Assembly (NCBI GenBank): GCA_023459495.1
Contig: JAEWTL010000029.1
Location: forward strand, 1-53,997
Direction of reading: 5' to 3'
DNA: 53,997 nucleotides
DNA from: Bacillota bacterium
GTDB taxonomy: Bacteria > Bacillota > Clostridia > Christensenellales > SZUA-584
This document shows positions 32,453-40,864 of the stretch, piece by piece. Under the pieces are notes generated by a model. The model searched no databases. It was not told the DNA's origin and saw only the letters and a program-made list of their open reading frames with translations. How positions within the stretch are numbered: the stretch's first letter is position 1; each line of letters begins with the position of its first letter. The translations under genes were made by a program, and so were the position numbers.

Positions 32453-33529
32453 ATGAGAGTATACAATTTTTCAGCAGGCCCCGCGTGCCTGCCCGAGGCA
32501 GTACTGAAGAAGGCCCAGGAAGAGATTCTCGAATACGGTTCAAGCGGCATGTCCGTGATGGAGATGAGCCATCGGTCCGCGGACTATGAGGCGATCATCG
32601 CCGCGGTGGAAGCCGATCTGCGTACGCTGATGAACATCCCGGAGAATTACAAGGTGCTGTTTCTGCAAGGCGGCGCGTCGCTTCAGTTCACCATGGTCCC
32701 TATGAACCTGATGAACCAGTATAAGCGCGCAATCTATCTCAAAACCGGCTCGTTTGCCAAAAACGCAATCAAGGAAGCCAAGAAGTTCGGCGAGATAGTT
32801 GTGCCCGCGTCCTCCGAGGACCGTACGTTTGCGTACATTCCGGAGATGACCACGGAGATGTTCGACGTTGCGGCGGACTATGTGCATATCACACAGAACA
32901 ACACGATCTACGGCACGCGCTTTGCAGCGCTTCCCCCGGTGGGCGAGTTACCGCTGGTGGCCGACCTTTCATCCATGATCCTCTCGGAGGAGATCGACGT
33001 CACCAAGTACGGCATCATCTACGCGGGCGCGCAGAAGAACATCGGCCCGGCGGGCGTGACGATCGTTATCATCCGCGACGATCTGGTAGAGCGCAGCGCG
33101 GAAAGCCTGCCTTCCATGCTTTCCTACAAGGTGATGGCCGAGGCTGGCTCCATGTTCAACACGCCCCCCACCTATGGTATTTATCTCGCCGGATTGGTAT
33201 TCAAGCACCTGCTGGAAACTGGCGGCGTGCCTGCGATGCAGAAGCACAACGAATACAAAGCCGGATTGCTGTATGATTACCTCGACAAATCCAGCCTGTT
33301 TAAGCCCACTGCAGATAAGGCGTACCGCTCGCTGATGAACGTCACGTTCGTGACGGGCAACGAGGAGCTGGACAAAAAGTTCGTGTCCGAAGCCAAAAAG
33401 CGCGGCATCGTCAATATCAAGGGACACCGCAGTGTGGGCGGCATGCGGGCGAGCATCTATAACGCCATGCCGGTTGAAGGAATTGAAGCGCTCATCGCCC
33501 TGATGAAGGACTTTGAGAGCAACGCGTAA
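32453..33529 (+). CDS. serC: Phosphoserine aminotransferase
   Basis: PLP enzyme that makes 3-phosphoserine from 3-phosphohydroxypyruvate and glutamate, the second step of serine synthesis. NFSAGPACLPEAVL is the family start; the PLP-binding lysine is K195 in AGAQKNIGPAG. Length 358, normal. AGGGAGG lies 7 nt before the ATG. It is followed 17 nt later by serA, so two of the three pathway steps are together; serB is not in the window. Confidence 0.96.
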   Translation: MRVYNFSAGPACLPEAVLKKAQEEILEYGSSGMSVMEMSHRSADYEAIIAAVEADLRTLMNIPENYKVLFLQGGASLQFTMVPMNLMNQYKRAIYLKTGSFAKNAIKEAKKFGEIVVPASSEDRTFAYIPEMTTEMFDVAADYVHITQNNTIYGTRFAALPPVGELPLVADLSSMILSEEIDVTKYGIIYAGAQKNIGPAGVTIVIIRDDLVERSAESLPSMLSYKVMAEAGSMFNTPPTYGIYLAGLVFKHLLETGGVPAMQKHNEYKAGLLYDYLDKSSLFKPTADKAYRSLMNVTFVTGNEELDKKFVSEAKKRGIVNIKGHRSVGGMRASIYNAMPVEGIEALIALMKDFESNA

Positions 33530-33546
33530 CGCGAGGGAGTACAACG

Positions 33547-34716
33547 ATGTTCAGAATCAAGAAACTCAATTCGATTTCCGACGCCGTCTGCGACTACCTC
33601 GCGGAGGGCAGCTACGATATTCAAGAGGACTTTGAAGCCTACGATGCGATTCTCGTGCGCAGCGCCAAGTGCCATGGCATGTGCTTCCCGGAGGAGACGG
33701 TGGCCATCGCGCGCGCAGGCGCAGGCGTCAACAACATCCCCATCGACGATTGCACACAAAAGGGCATCGTGGTGTTCAACACGCCCGGCGCGAACGCTAA
33801 CGGCGTCAAAGAACTGGTGCTGGCCGGAATGCTGGTGGCCAGCCGTAACCTCGTCGAGGCGGTGGCCTGGGCCAAGACCCTTAAAGGCAAGGGCGACGAG
33901 GTGCTGCCGCTCGTGGAAAAGGGCAAGAACCAGTTCGTCGGCCCGGAGCTTTATGGCAAGACGCTGGGCGTAATCGGCCTTGGTGCCATCGGCGTGATGG
34001 TCGCCAACGCAGCGCATTCATTGGGCATGGAAGTCATCGGCTACGACCCGTACATATCGGTGGAGTCCGCATGGGGCTTATCGCGCGGGGTGGGCCACGC
34101 CTACAAGCTGGACGCACTACTGGCTAAGGCCGACTACATTACGATCCACATCCCGCTGATGGATGAAACCAAGGGTTTCCTCGGCGCGAAGGAGATCGGC
34201 CAGATGAAGGACGGCGTGATCATTTTGAATTTCGCGCGCAATGGCCTTATCGAATACGACCCGTTGTACGAGGCTTTAAACGCGGGCCGCGTCAGCCGCT
34301 ATGTGACGGACTTCCCCAATGATACAATGCTGGAGATGGACAACGTGATCTGCATCCCCCACCTTGGAGCTTCCACGCCCGAGTCGGAGGAGAACTGCGC
34401 GCGCATGGCTGCGGCACAGCTGCGGGATTACTTAGAGACGGGCGATATCGTCAACTCGGTGAACCTGCCGACCGCGCAGCTCGCATTCACGGGCAAGTAC
34501 CGCATCGCGGTGATCCACAAAAACGTATCCGGTATGGTGGGTCACATCACCGCGCTGCTGGCTGAGTCCGGCGCGAACATCGCGGACATGATGAACAAGT
34601 CCCGCGGAGACATCGCCTACACGATCATCAACCTCGACGACAAGGTGCCCGCCGAAACAGTGAACGCCATCCGTGCGACTGCCGGCGTGGTGAGGGTAAG
34701 GACATTCGAAAAGTAA
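33547..34716 (+). CDS. serA: D-3-phosphoglycerate dehydrogenase with ACT domain
   Basis: NAD-dependent first step of serine synthesis. The Rossmann glycine motif is GLGAIG at 144-149; catalytic R231 (NFARNG) and H272 (PHLGAST) are present, while the position of the usual catalytic Glu appears to be D259 in TDFPNDT. A C-terminal ACT domain (about 318-389) suggests serine feedback. At 389 residues it is the short clostridial form without the intervening ASB domain. GGGAG lies 5-9 nt before the ATG. Second gene after serC, ended by a terminator at 34731. Confidence 0.95.
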   Translation: MFRIKKLNSISDAVCDYLAEGSYDIQEDFEAYDAILVRSAKCHGMCFPEETVAIARAGAGVNNIPIDDCTQKGIVVFNTPGANANGVKELVLAGMLVASRNLVEAVAWAKTLKGKGDEVLPLVEKGKNQFVGPELYGKTLGVIGLGAIGVMVANAAHSLGMEVIGYDPYISVESAWGLSRGVGHAYKLDALLAKADYITIHIPLMDETKGFLGAKEIGQMKDGVIILNFARNGLIEYDPLYEALNAGRVSRYVTDFPNDTMLEMDNVICIPHLGASTPESEENCARMAAAQLRDYLETGDIVNSVNLPTAQLAFTGKYRIAVIHKNVSGMVGHITALLAESGANIADMMNKSRGDIAYTIINLDDKVPAETVNAIRATAGVVRVRTFEK

Positions 34717-34730
34717 TGAGACAAGAAAAG

Positions 34731-34757
34731 GCCGCGGCTCATGTGCTGCGGCTTTTT
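34731..34757 (+). terminator. Terminator after serA
   Basis: Stem GCCGC/GCGGC (34731-34735, 34748-34752) with a 12-nt loop that can pair further, followed by TTTTT. Confidence 0.8.
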
Positions 34758-34786
34758 GCGTTGCGAGAGACCGCGTTATACTTGGA

Positions 34787-35635
34787 TTAACTACGGGATG
34801 GAGGCGTATCTGTGTGTTCTCCATCCGTAATCTCCGGATCTTCCTGCCATTCGTCGAAATATTGCGGCGCATCTTCTTCATAGAAGTAGCCCCATAGGCA
34901 GGCGTCCTGTGTTGGGTAGGAGTAGTACCCAACGAACACCGCTTCGTCCGTGCCCCAGAACAGCAGGCGGTAGCTTCTGCCCGTCGCCATCAGCACATCC
35001 ACGTTCGTTTCGACGGTGCCCCTCTTGTCGCCAGCAATGCCCACGAGCTGCGTGGCGTTGATCATGGCGTTATCCACGGTGCGTCCGTTTGCGAAACGAT
35101 CACCAATGATTTCGAGCCCTGCACGGATGAACAGGTTGTCGGGGCTGTTGTACATGTCCAGCGGTCCGGTGATAGTATCATCGCCCATGGAAAGGTATTC
35201 GTCTACCGTGATAATACTGCCGGTGTAGTTAATTGTGCGCTCGCACATCAGCACTTCACCGGAGATCGCGTCGAGGTTACACGAGTACGTACCATCGCTC
35301 AAATACCAGCCTGCGCGTTGGTTGTCGCCCAGGTTACCGCTTTCATTGAAGGTAATGCCCAGCCATGCCTCTTTTACGGTGCTGTCGAACGCCCCGCTTA
35401 CGGCATTGCGGAAAATATCGGCAGCCTCCTCCTCGGTGATGTATTGTGCGCCCGGCGTTGAGGACTCCGCTTCCGTGACCGCCGGCATGGTGACGATGGC
35501 TCCGGATTGCTCCGCCACCACGTTGCCTTCCTCCGCGTCAAACGCAACGTGGATAGATATGGCCAGTGTAACCATACATACTAAAATGATGGCGGCGGCG
35601 TACAGCAGCACCTTACTATGCTTAAACTTTTTCAT
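34787..35635 (-). CDS. Secreted or anchored PepSY-like protein
   Basis: A 282-residue protein with an N-terminal membrane segment (about 9-31) and an external region. EEAADIFRNAV... and YSCNLDAISGEVL (about 85-145) resemble a PepSY-type fold, often found next to two-component systems as a modulator or inhibitor. The remaining 130 residues show no known motif. AGGAG precedes ATG 35635; a longer frame into the kinase gene was rejected. It lies 53 nt after the kinase gene on the same strand, so RR, kinase and this protein probably form one operon. Confidence 0.68.
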   Translation of the reverse strand: MKKFKHSKVLLYAAAIILVCMVTLAISIHVAFDAEEGNVVAEQSGAIVTMPAVTEAESSTPGAQYITEEEAADIFRNAVSGAFDSTVKEAWLGITFNESGNLGDNQRAGWYLSDGTYSCNLDAISGEVLMCERTINYTGSIITVDEYLSMGDDTITGPLDMYNSPDNLFIRAGLEIIGDRFANGRTVDNAMINATQLVGIAGDKRGTVETNVDVLMATGRSYRLLFWGTDEAVFVGYYSYPTQDACLWGYFYEEDAPQYFDEWQEDPEITDGEHTDTPPSRS

Positions 35636-35688
35636 GGTCGGTCTCCTTTCATTTTTTATTAGCATAGACCGATCCGATTTCCGGGCTA

Positions 35689-36867
35689 TCACTGTGATGT
35701 TTCAGACCCGTAAAAAATGACGCGCACCGATGTTCCGTTACCCGGTAATGAAGAAAAGGTCAGCTGCGCGTGGTGTGCACGGGCGATCTGGTGGCACAGC
35801 GGTATGCCGAGACCATTGCCATTTTGCTGTGACCCGGCAGGCTTGTAACTGGGCTTGCTTAACTGCGCGGCCATCTGCGCGCTCATGCCGCTGCCGCTGT
35901 CGCGCACCTCCAAAATGTTGTCACGAAAGGAAAGTGTCACGGGTGTACTCTCCGGGCTGGCTTTGACAGCGTTGGAAACGAGGTTGGAGACGAGGCTTTG
36001 CAGCAGCGCCGCGTCCCCGTATACGAAACGCTGTGAGGTTTCATATTCGACACATCGGTACGCTGCCTGCACACGTTCAAAAAGCGCTTCTATATCCACT
36101 TTCTCCATTGCGATTTCGCCTTCACGGATATTGGCAAGTACCAGAAGTCTATCGCATATGTCGGAGAGGCGGCGGCTTTCGCCAATGATATAATCCGTCG
36201 CGGAATAATGTTCCTCCTCCGTGATTGCCGCAGTTTGCAGGTATTCGGCATAGCCTCGGATGGATGTCAGAGGGCTGCGCAGCTCATGCGCGAGGTTGTC
36301 GATGGGACGATATAGGTGGCGCAGCGTGAGATACAGCAGTGCGGCAAACGCGGCCGACACGGCGGCAGCGAGGCATATGAGCAGCGTGGCCTGCTTTTGT
36401 TGCGAAACATAAAGCGCGGATATATCCTTCAAATAGACAAACGGATAGTCAGCGGAGATCCCTGTAAGCGTATCGGTTACGGTCAGGTAGTGTGCGCCGT
36501 CCGCGGCAAGCGTGGTGCAGGCGGCGGCCTGTGTTTCCCCCGGTATATCCACATTCACCGGGAGGTTGCCAAACAACACCTCGTCGTTTTGCGTTATCTG
36601 AAGGTAAATGCCCTTGCGCCCATAAGCGGGTGCATAAGAGGCCACGAGCGCGGGAACGGCTTTTGGCGATGGGTTGGCACGGCCCTCGATATCACCGATG
36701 CCCTCCTGCAGCGCACGGGCAAGCAGCGCTTCCTCCCGCAGCGTTGTTTCACGCTCCGAGTTCAGCGCGGAATGATAGGATGTGGATACGACGACAAACA
36801 CCGAGGCAAAGAACAGCACGGCGAACAGCGCCACGGTAATCAGAAAGTTTTTTTCCCAAACGCGCAT
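35689..36867 (-). CDS. Sensor histidine kinase without a full HAMP domain
   Basis: A 392-residue membrane kinase: TM1 at about 7-27, an extracellular sensor of about 130 residues, TM2 at 161-181, then only about 12 residues before the H-box HELRSPLTSIRGYAE with phosphorylated H194. A HAMP domain (about 50 residues) would not fit. The N-box NLVSNAVKAS, G1 VRDSGSGM and G2 NGNGLGIPLC are present. Start ATG 36867 has GGAGGTG 5 nt upstream, 2 nt after the regulator's stop. Cognate partner is the upstream OmpR-type regulator. Signal unknown; cell-envelope stress is plausible given the PepSY-like neighbour. Confidence 0.92.
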   Translation of the reverse strand: MRVWEKNFLITVALFAVLFFASVFVVVSTSYHSALNSERETTLREEALLARALQEGIGDIEGRANPSPKAVPALVASYAPAYGRKGIYLQITQNDEVLFGNLPVNVDIPGETQAAACTTLAADGAHYLTVTDTLTGISADYPFVYLKDISALYVSQQKQATLLICLAAAVSAAFAALLYLTLRHLYRPIDNLAHELRSPLTSIRGYAEYLQTAAITEEEHYSATDYIIGESRRLSDICDRLLVLANIREGEIAMEKVDIEALFERVQAAYRCVEYETSQRFVYGDAALLQSLVSNLVSNAVKASPESTPVTLSFRDNILEVRDSGSGMSAQMAAQLSKPSYKPAGSQQNGNGLGIPLCHQIARAHHAQLTFSSLPGNGTSVRVIFYGSETSQ

Positions 36868-36869
36868 GG

Positions 36870-37514
36870 TTACACCTCCAGACGATAACCCACCTTGTAA
36901 ACTGTTTTGATGCGGTCTTCCCAACCCAGCTTGCTGCGCAGACGCTGTACGTGCACATCCACCGTGCGCGTATCGCCTAAATAATCGAAGCCCCACGCGA
37001 GCTCCAGCAGCTTCTCGCGGGACAAAGCCAGGTTCTTGTTGACGATGAAGGTCTCCAGCAGCGAGAATTCTTGTGGGGTAAGCTCCACCTCCGTCCCGTT
37101 TATGCGAACCTTGCGGCCAGCGATGTCCACGTCTGCGCTGCCCAAACTAAAGCGCGTTTCGGCTTTTTTGGTACGGCGGAGCACCGCAGCCACTCGCGCC
37201 AGCAGCTCCAGCGTTTCGAAGGGCTTGACGATATAATCGTCCGCGCCCTGGCTGAGCCCCTGCACCCGATCGCTCAAATCTCCGCGGGCGGTAAGGATGA
37301 TGGCGGGAGTAGAAAGCTGCCGCAGCACCTCCATACCGCTCATACCGGGCAGCATCAGGTCCAGCAGCATGAGGTCAAAAGGATTCACCTCCGCAAGGCG
37401 AAGGGCTTCTTCGCCGCTGAAAGCCTGCGTGCAGGAATGCCCCACGAGGGTTAAGTTGCGCCGCAGCAGTTCGCTGATAGGATGCTCGTCCTCGACAATG
37501 AGTATCTTTGCCAT
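36870..37514 (-). CDS. OmpR/PhoB-family response regulator
   Basis: Receiver domain (1-115) with phospho-acceptor D52, T75 (ILTARGD) and K97 (VKPF), plus a C-terminal winged helix (about 125-214) with LTPQEFSLLETF and RTVDVHVQRLRSKLG. Length 214 is on the short side but complete; the winged helix ends at YKVGYRLEV. First gene of the RR-kinase-PepSY operon. The promoter overlaps an 11-bp-spaced direct repeat, suggesting self-regulation. Family members include WalR, VanR and PhoP; which one is not decided here. Confidence 0.94.
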   Translation of the reverse strand: MAKILIVEDEHPISELLRRNLTLVGHSCTQAFSGEEALRLAEVNPFDLMLLDLMLPGMSGMEVLRQLSTPAIILTARGDLSDRVQGLSQGADDYIVKPFETLELLARVAAVLRRTKKAETRFSLGSADVDIAGRKVRINGTEVELTPQEFSLLETFIVNKNLALSREKLLELAWGFDYLGDTRTVDVHVQRLRSKLGWEDRIKTVYKVGYRLEV

Positions 37515-37531
37515 AAAACACCTCGTCCCAT

Positions 37532-37561
37532 ATTATAATACAGATGTTAGCAAGATGTAAA
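37532..37561 (-). promoter_or_regulatory. Promoter of the two-component operon with tandem half-sites
   Basis: On the minus strand: TTTACA (37556-37561), 18-bp spacer, TATAAT (37532-37537). Overlapping the -35, TTACAT and TAACAT start 11 bp apart, the spacing used by OmpR-type regulators. Confidence 0.65.
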
Positions 37562-37589
37562 AATCAAGGAGAAAAAAGGTGCTTTGTTT

Positions 37590-37618
37590 TTGCGTTGGCG
37601 GGCATAATCGTATATAAT
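37590..37618 (+). promoter_or_regulatory. Promoter of the cyclophilin gene
   Basis: TTGCGT (37590-37595), 17-bp spacer, TATAAT (37613-37618). Divergent from the two-component promoter. Confidence 0.65.
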
Positions 37619-37644
37619 GGAGCAATCAAATTGAGGAGGACGAT

Positions 37645-38184
37645 ATGGTCATAATCGAAATGGAAAACGGCAAAAAGATTGAAATACAGCTGGATGAGAA
37701 AGCTGCGCCCAACACGGCGGCCAACTTCAAAAGCCTCGTGGCCTCGGGCTTTTATAACGGGCTGGGTTTTCACCGCGTGATACCGGGCTTTATGATACAG
37801 GGTGGATGTCCGCAGGGCACTGGCACGGGCGGCCCCGGCTATTCCATCAAGGGCGAGTTTTCGACCAATGGTGTGGATAACCCCATCAAGCACGTGCGCG
37901 GCGTCATCTCCATGGCGCGTTCGCAGAACAAGGACTCGGCAGGCAGCCAGTTCTTCCTCATGCACGCCAACGCGCCGTACCTCGACGGCCAGTACGCGGC
38001 GTTCGGCAAGGTCGTGTCCGGCATGGACGCGGTGGACGAGATCGCATCCACAGAGACGGACCATTCCGACAAGCCGAAAAAGCCGCAGGTGATGAAAAGC
38101 GTAACGCTCACCGCGGACGAAGTGGTCACCGAGCCGGAGAAGGTGGGCGGCAAGTCCGCGCAGAGCTTCCGCGACGACTATTGA
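37645..38184 (+). CDS. Cyclophilin-type peptidyl-prolyl cis-trans isomerase
   Basis: A 179-residue cytoplasmic PPIase that speeds proline isomerisation during folding. The cyclophilin signature is seen in FHRVIPGFMIQGG (42-54; catalytic R44) and SAGSQFFLMHA. No signal peptide. GAGGAGG precedes the ATG. A single-gene unit that ends in the hairpin shared with the convergent propeller gene. Confidence 0.95.
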   Translation: MVIIEMENGKKIEIQLDEKAAPNTAANFKSLVASGFYNGLGFHRVIPGFMIQGGCPQGTGTGGPGYSIKGEFSTNGVDNPIKHVRGVISMARSQNKDSAGSQFFLMHANAPYLDGQYAAFGKVVSGMDAVDEIASTETDHSDKPKKPQVMKSVTLTADEVVTEPEKVGGKSAQSFRDDY

Positions 38185-38186
38185 GC

Positions 38187-38208
38187 TGATGCGGCTTTCG
38201 CCGCATCA
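38187..38208. terminator. Shared hairpin between convergent genes
   Basis: TGATGCGGC/GCCGCATCA is a perfect 9-bp stem with a 4-nt loop immediately after the cyclophilin stop. The stop codon of the convergent lactonase-like gene lies within it. There is no T run on the plus strand. Confidence 0.55.
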
Positions 38209-39273
38209 CATTACCGCCAGCCCCTGAGTGCCAAGCGAGGGCAGCCCGGTGTCCGTCAGTACCTGAAGCAGCATGAGCCTTCCGTTGGTATCGATGCTGA
38301 ACGCTGAAACAGACCCTTGATTTCCGTTAAGCGCGTAGAAATTGCGGCCGTCCGGGCTCACACCGCAGTCTATAGGCGCCCCAGTTGCCATCCGCCCGGT
38401 TGCCGGCGTGTTGCCAACCATGCGCAGCGCACCGCCCATCATAATGTTGTATGTCGACACGGTGCCGCTTGCGGCATTTGTCGTATATGCATGGCGGCCG
38501 CCGGGCGATGCCGCAACCCAGCAGGTCGCCATCTGGCGGTTTAAAGCGGTGCTTATGGCTTGCAGCGTACCATTTTGTGCGAGCCGATAGGACGTGAGCG
38601 CGTTTGTGCCCGCCTCCGCAGTGAGCAGCAGCCCGGACGGGAGGAAGACGGATCCGAAAGGCCCCTGCCCGTTCGATGCGCTGATTACCGGGCCGGACAG
38701 CATGCCGTCCATCCCCACGCCAAAGACGCTCAAGCGGTTTGTCGTAAGCTCGGATACCACCAGATACCTGCCGTCAGGGCTGAACACGATACCGGCGGGA
38801 TGTGCGCCGGGCATGCTGAGCGCCCGTTCCGAACCGCGTATTACGGTAAGGCTGCCGTTACTCCCAACAGTAAAACCCATTACGCCTGAAGCATAATTGT
38901 CGATGCGGTTGCCCGCGTATGCCGCATAAAGCAGGCTGCCCGTAGTGCTTAAGCAGACGGGCTGTTCCCCTGCGGAAGCCGTACCCACAAGCGCAAGCGA
39001 TCCGTCCGCCGATATGCGCAGTGACGATATGCTGTTACTGCCCGCGTTGACAGCGAACAGAAAACGCCCGTCGGGCGAGAGCGCGAGCGACCCCTGGGAC
39101 ATGAGCGGATCCACGCCATTGCCCGGCGACGTGGAGACTCCGCGCTGCCCGCTGCCCGCACCGCCTGTGCCGTAAAGGCCCATCGGCTTAAGACTCCCGT
39201 CCTCCATCCTTTTAAATGCGGCGACCTCGTTGTTTTCCCCCGTGTTTGTCATTATATAAACCATATCAGGCAT
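38206..39273 (-). CDS. Lactonase-like seven-bladed beta-propeller protein (Pgl/COG2706-like)
   Basis: A 355-residue protein without a signal peptide. Repeated blades carry LSPDGRFLFAVN, FSPDGRYLVVSE and VSPDGRNFYALN units, as in 6-phosphogluconolactonase (Pgl) and YncE-like propellers. Whether it hydrolyses 6-phosphogluconolactone is not shown, as no pentose-phosphate genes are nearby. GGAGGT lies 6 nt before the ATG. Single-gene unit. Confidence 0.8.
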   Translation of the reverse strand: MPDMVYIMTNTGENNEVAAFKRMEDGSLKPMGLYGTGGAGSGQRGVSTSPGNGVDPLMSQGSLALSPDGRFLFAVNAGSNSISSLRISADGSLALVGTASAGEQPVCLSTTGSLLYAAYAGNRIDNYASGVMGFTVGSNGSLTVIRGSERALSMPGAHPAGIVFSPDGRYLVVSELTTNRLSVFGVGMDGMLSGPVISASNGQGPFGSVFLPSGLLLTAEAGTNALTSYRLAQNGTLQAISTALNRQMATCWVAASPGGRHAYTTNAASGTVSTYNIMMGGALRMVGNTPATGRMATGAPIDCGVSPDGRNFYALNGNQGSVSAFSIDTNGRLMLLQVLTDTGLPSLGTQGLAVM

Positions 39274-39381
39274 ATGTTTACCTCCATCCGTTCCCGAATA
39301 TATTCGTGCTACAGTTTATGCGGACATGGGAGGAAGGCGTTCCGCCTGTGGCGGGGCGCTGTTTAGTTGGCAAGATACCAT

Positions 39382-39410
39382 TTGTGGCACGGGGATCGTT
39401 ATGGTATAAA
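39382..39410 (+). promoter_or_regulatory. Promoter of the exonuclease gene
   Basis: TTGTGG (39382-39387), 17-bp spacer, TATAAA (39405-39410). It lies inside the longer open frame from 39367 and supports the start at 39433. Confidence 0.6.
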
Positions 39411-39432
39411 TGAAGAAAGAAAGAAGGATGCC

Positions 39433-40062
39433 ATGCGATTCGTTGCCATTGACTTTGAAACGGCGAACAGCTTTGTGGGGAGCATATGCGCGGTGGGCCT
39501 TGCGGTCATCGATGGGGATGCCATTGAGGAAAGCCGGTTCTGGCTGGTGAAGCCGCACAAAAGCTGCCGCTATTTCGACCCCTTCAACATATCCATCCAC
39601 GGCATACGGGAAAGCGACGTGGCCGATGCGATGGAATTCGACGCCGTATACCTTAAGGAAATACTGCCACGCATTACCGGAAATGTCGTGATAGCGCACA
39701 ACGCTGCGTTTGACATGTCGGCAATGCGGCACGCGCTGGACCTATACCGGATCGAATACCCGGATATCCGTTACCTGTGCACCTATAAGGCCTCGGTGCG
39801 GACGTGGGAAGACCTCGCCAACCACAAGCTGGACACGGTTTCACGGTTTCTGAAGTTCGATTTTAAGCATCACGACGCGCTGGAGGATGCGCTGGCCTGC
39901 GCCAACATCCTGCAGGAGGTTTTCCGGAAAAACAAGACGGATGATCTGAATGAACTGCTGCCCATCATTGGCATGCGGGCGGGCAGACTGCTGGCAGGCG
40001 GGTATGAGCCGTGCAGCATCAGCAAAACGTGTTTAAAGGCAAGCAGAAACAGCAGGACATAA
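39433..40062 (+). CDS. DnaQ-like 3'-5' exonuclease (DEDDh)
   Basis: A 209-residue nuclease of the DnaQ/epsilon superfamily. Exo I is DFETAN (D7, E9), Exo II HNAAFD, and Exo III HHDALEDALACA with the DEDDh histidine. The final 35 residues are basic and poorly conserved. GAAGGA precedes ATG 39433. Probable role in DNA repair or RNA trimming rather than as polymerase proofreading subunit, since no polymerase gene is linked. Its stop codon is part of the left end of a MITE-like repeat. Confidence 0.87.
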   Translation: MRFVAIDFETANSFVGSICAVGLAVIDGDAIEESRFWLVKPHKSCRYFDPFNISIHGIRESDVADAMEFDAVYLKEILPRITGNVVIAHNAAFDMSAMRHALDLYRIEYPDIRYLCTYKASVRTWEDLANHKLDTVSRFLKFDFKHHDALEDALACANILQEVFRKNKTDDLNELLPIIGMRAGRLLAGGYEPCSISKTCLKASRNSRT

Positions 40063-40244
40063 AAGCCTCCCTTGTTAAAGGGAGGGGGACCGCCTTAGGC
40101 GGTGGAGGGATTCGCTAAAGCAGGATTAATTATGAATAGTCTGAAAAGTAAATCCCCCAGTCAGTCCTGCGGACTGACAGCCCCCGTTCGGGGTCCCCGA
40201 AAAGACGAAGGCTTTGTGGGGGAGCAGACAAGGGGGCCTTATGT
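40057..40244. repeat. MITE-like element with imperfect terminal inverted repeats
   Basis: The left end ACATAAAAGCCTCCCTTGT (40057-40075) and the complement of the right end, ACATAAGGCCCCCTTGT (40228-40244), agree except for a 2-nt gap and two changes. Inside are hairpins CCTCCCTT/AAGGGAGG, ACCGCC/GGCGGT and GTCAGTCC/GGACTGAC, and a CCCCACAAAGC-type module in reverse (40190-40222). It encodes nothing. The exonuclease stop codon lies in the left end. Confidence 0.65.
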
Positions 40245-40299
40245 ATGATCAGTTTAGGGTTGCCTAAGAGTGTTCAGATGAAAAATAATCTTTTACCCA

Positions 40300-40384
40300 A
40301 AAAACGCCCGGTAAGGGCGTTTTTACGATAGGATTCTTAAGGGGCAATGCCCCGTAAGCGGTGGTTTGGAGGCAGAGCCTCCAA
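40300..40384 (+). repeat. Composite palindromic repeat C
   Basis: Three hairpins in order: AAAAACGCCC/GGGCGTTTTT (40300-40324, also a good terminator both ways), GGGGC-AAT-GCCCC (40341-40353) in a TTAAG context, and TTGGAGGC-AGA-GCCTCCAA (40366-40384), joined by GGATTCTTAA and AAGCGGTGG linkers. Same order and linkers as 48116-48203 and, inverted, 26442-26569. It lies at the 3' ends of two convergent genes. Confidence 0.85.
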
Positions 40385-40408
40385 AAAAAGCCTTACATAC
40401 AGGACTGC

Positions 40409-40864
40409 TCAGTCTGCCAAACTCTTTGCAAAATCGCTAGCGTAGAACGCTGTCAGAAACGAAGCTTCATAGTCCGTGTTGAAAACGACGGGCGCATACA
40501 CCTTCATGCCGCCCTCGTCAGGCAGAATAAAGACTGAGCCGATGGTCCTAGCGTCCTGCATGAGCGAAAAGCTGACACCAGTATAGCTTTCGCCGGAGAT
40601 GCAGTGCGCATATATGTCCTCCGCCTGATTGAAGAACTGAACGCAGGCGGTGTCCGTATCGGCTTCGTCCACGCGGATACCGATGACAAGCTGGCCGTCC
40701 TCCTCCATCACGTCCGCGTCGGCATAGGCCGCAACCCGGCTCTCAATGGAAACAGGCGTGGGTGTGGGCTGTGCGGTGGCCGATGGCTGCTCGCCGGAGA
40801 CGCTGCAGCCGCTAAAAAGCAATGCCGCGCAAAGCAGCACGGCGATAAAATATACCCTTTTCAT
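40409..40864 (-). CDS. Small lipoprotein of unknown function
   Basis: A 151-residue lipoprotein: signal peptide with lipobox LFSGC (lipidated C20), a Pro/Thr linker, then a compact alpha/beta domain (about 42-148) without a recognised family. The start overlaps the ychF stop by 4 nt (ATGA), so it is translationally coupled to ychF, an unusual partner. Composite repeat C follows and supplies a terminator. Confidence 0.72.
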   Translation of the reverse strand: MKRVYFIAVLLCAALLFSGCSVSGEQPSATAQPTPTPVSIESRVAAYADADVMEEDGQLVIGIRVDEADTDTACVQFFNQAEDIYAHCISGESYTGVSFSLMQDARTIGSVFILPDEGGMKVYAPVVFNTDYEASFLTAFYASDFAKSLAD

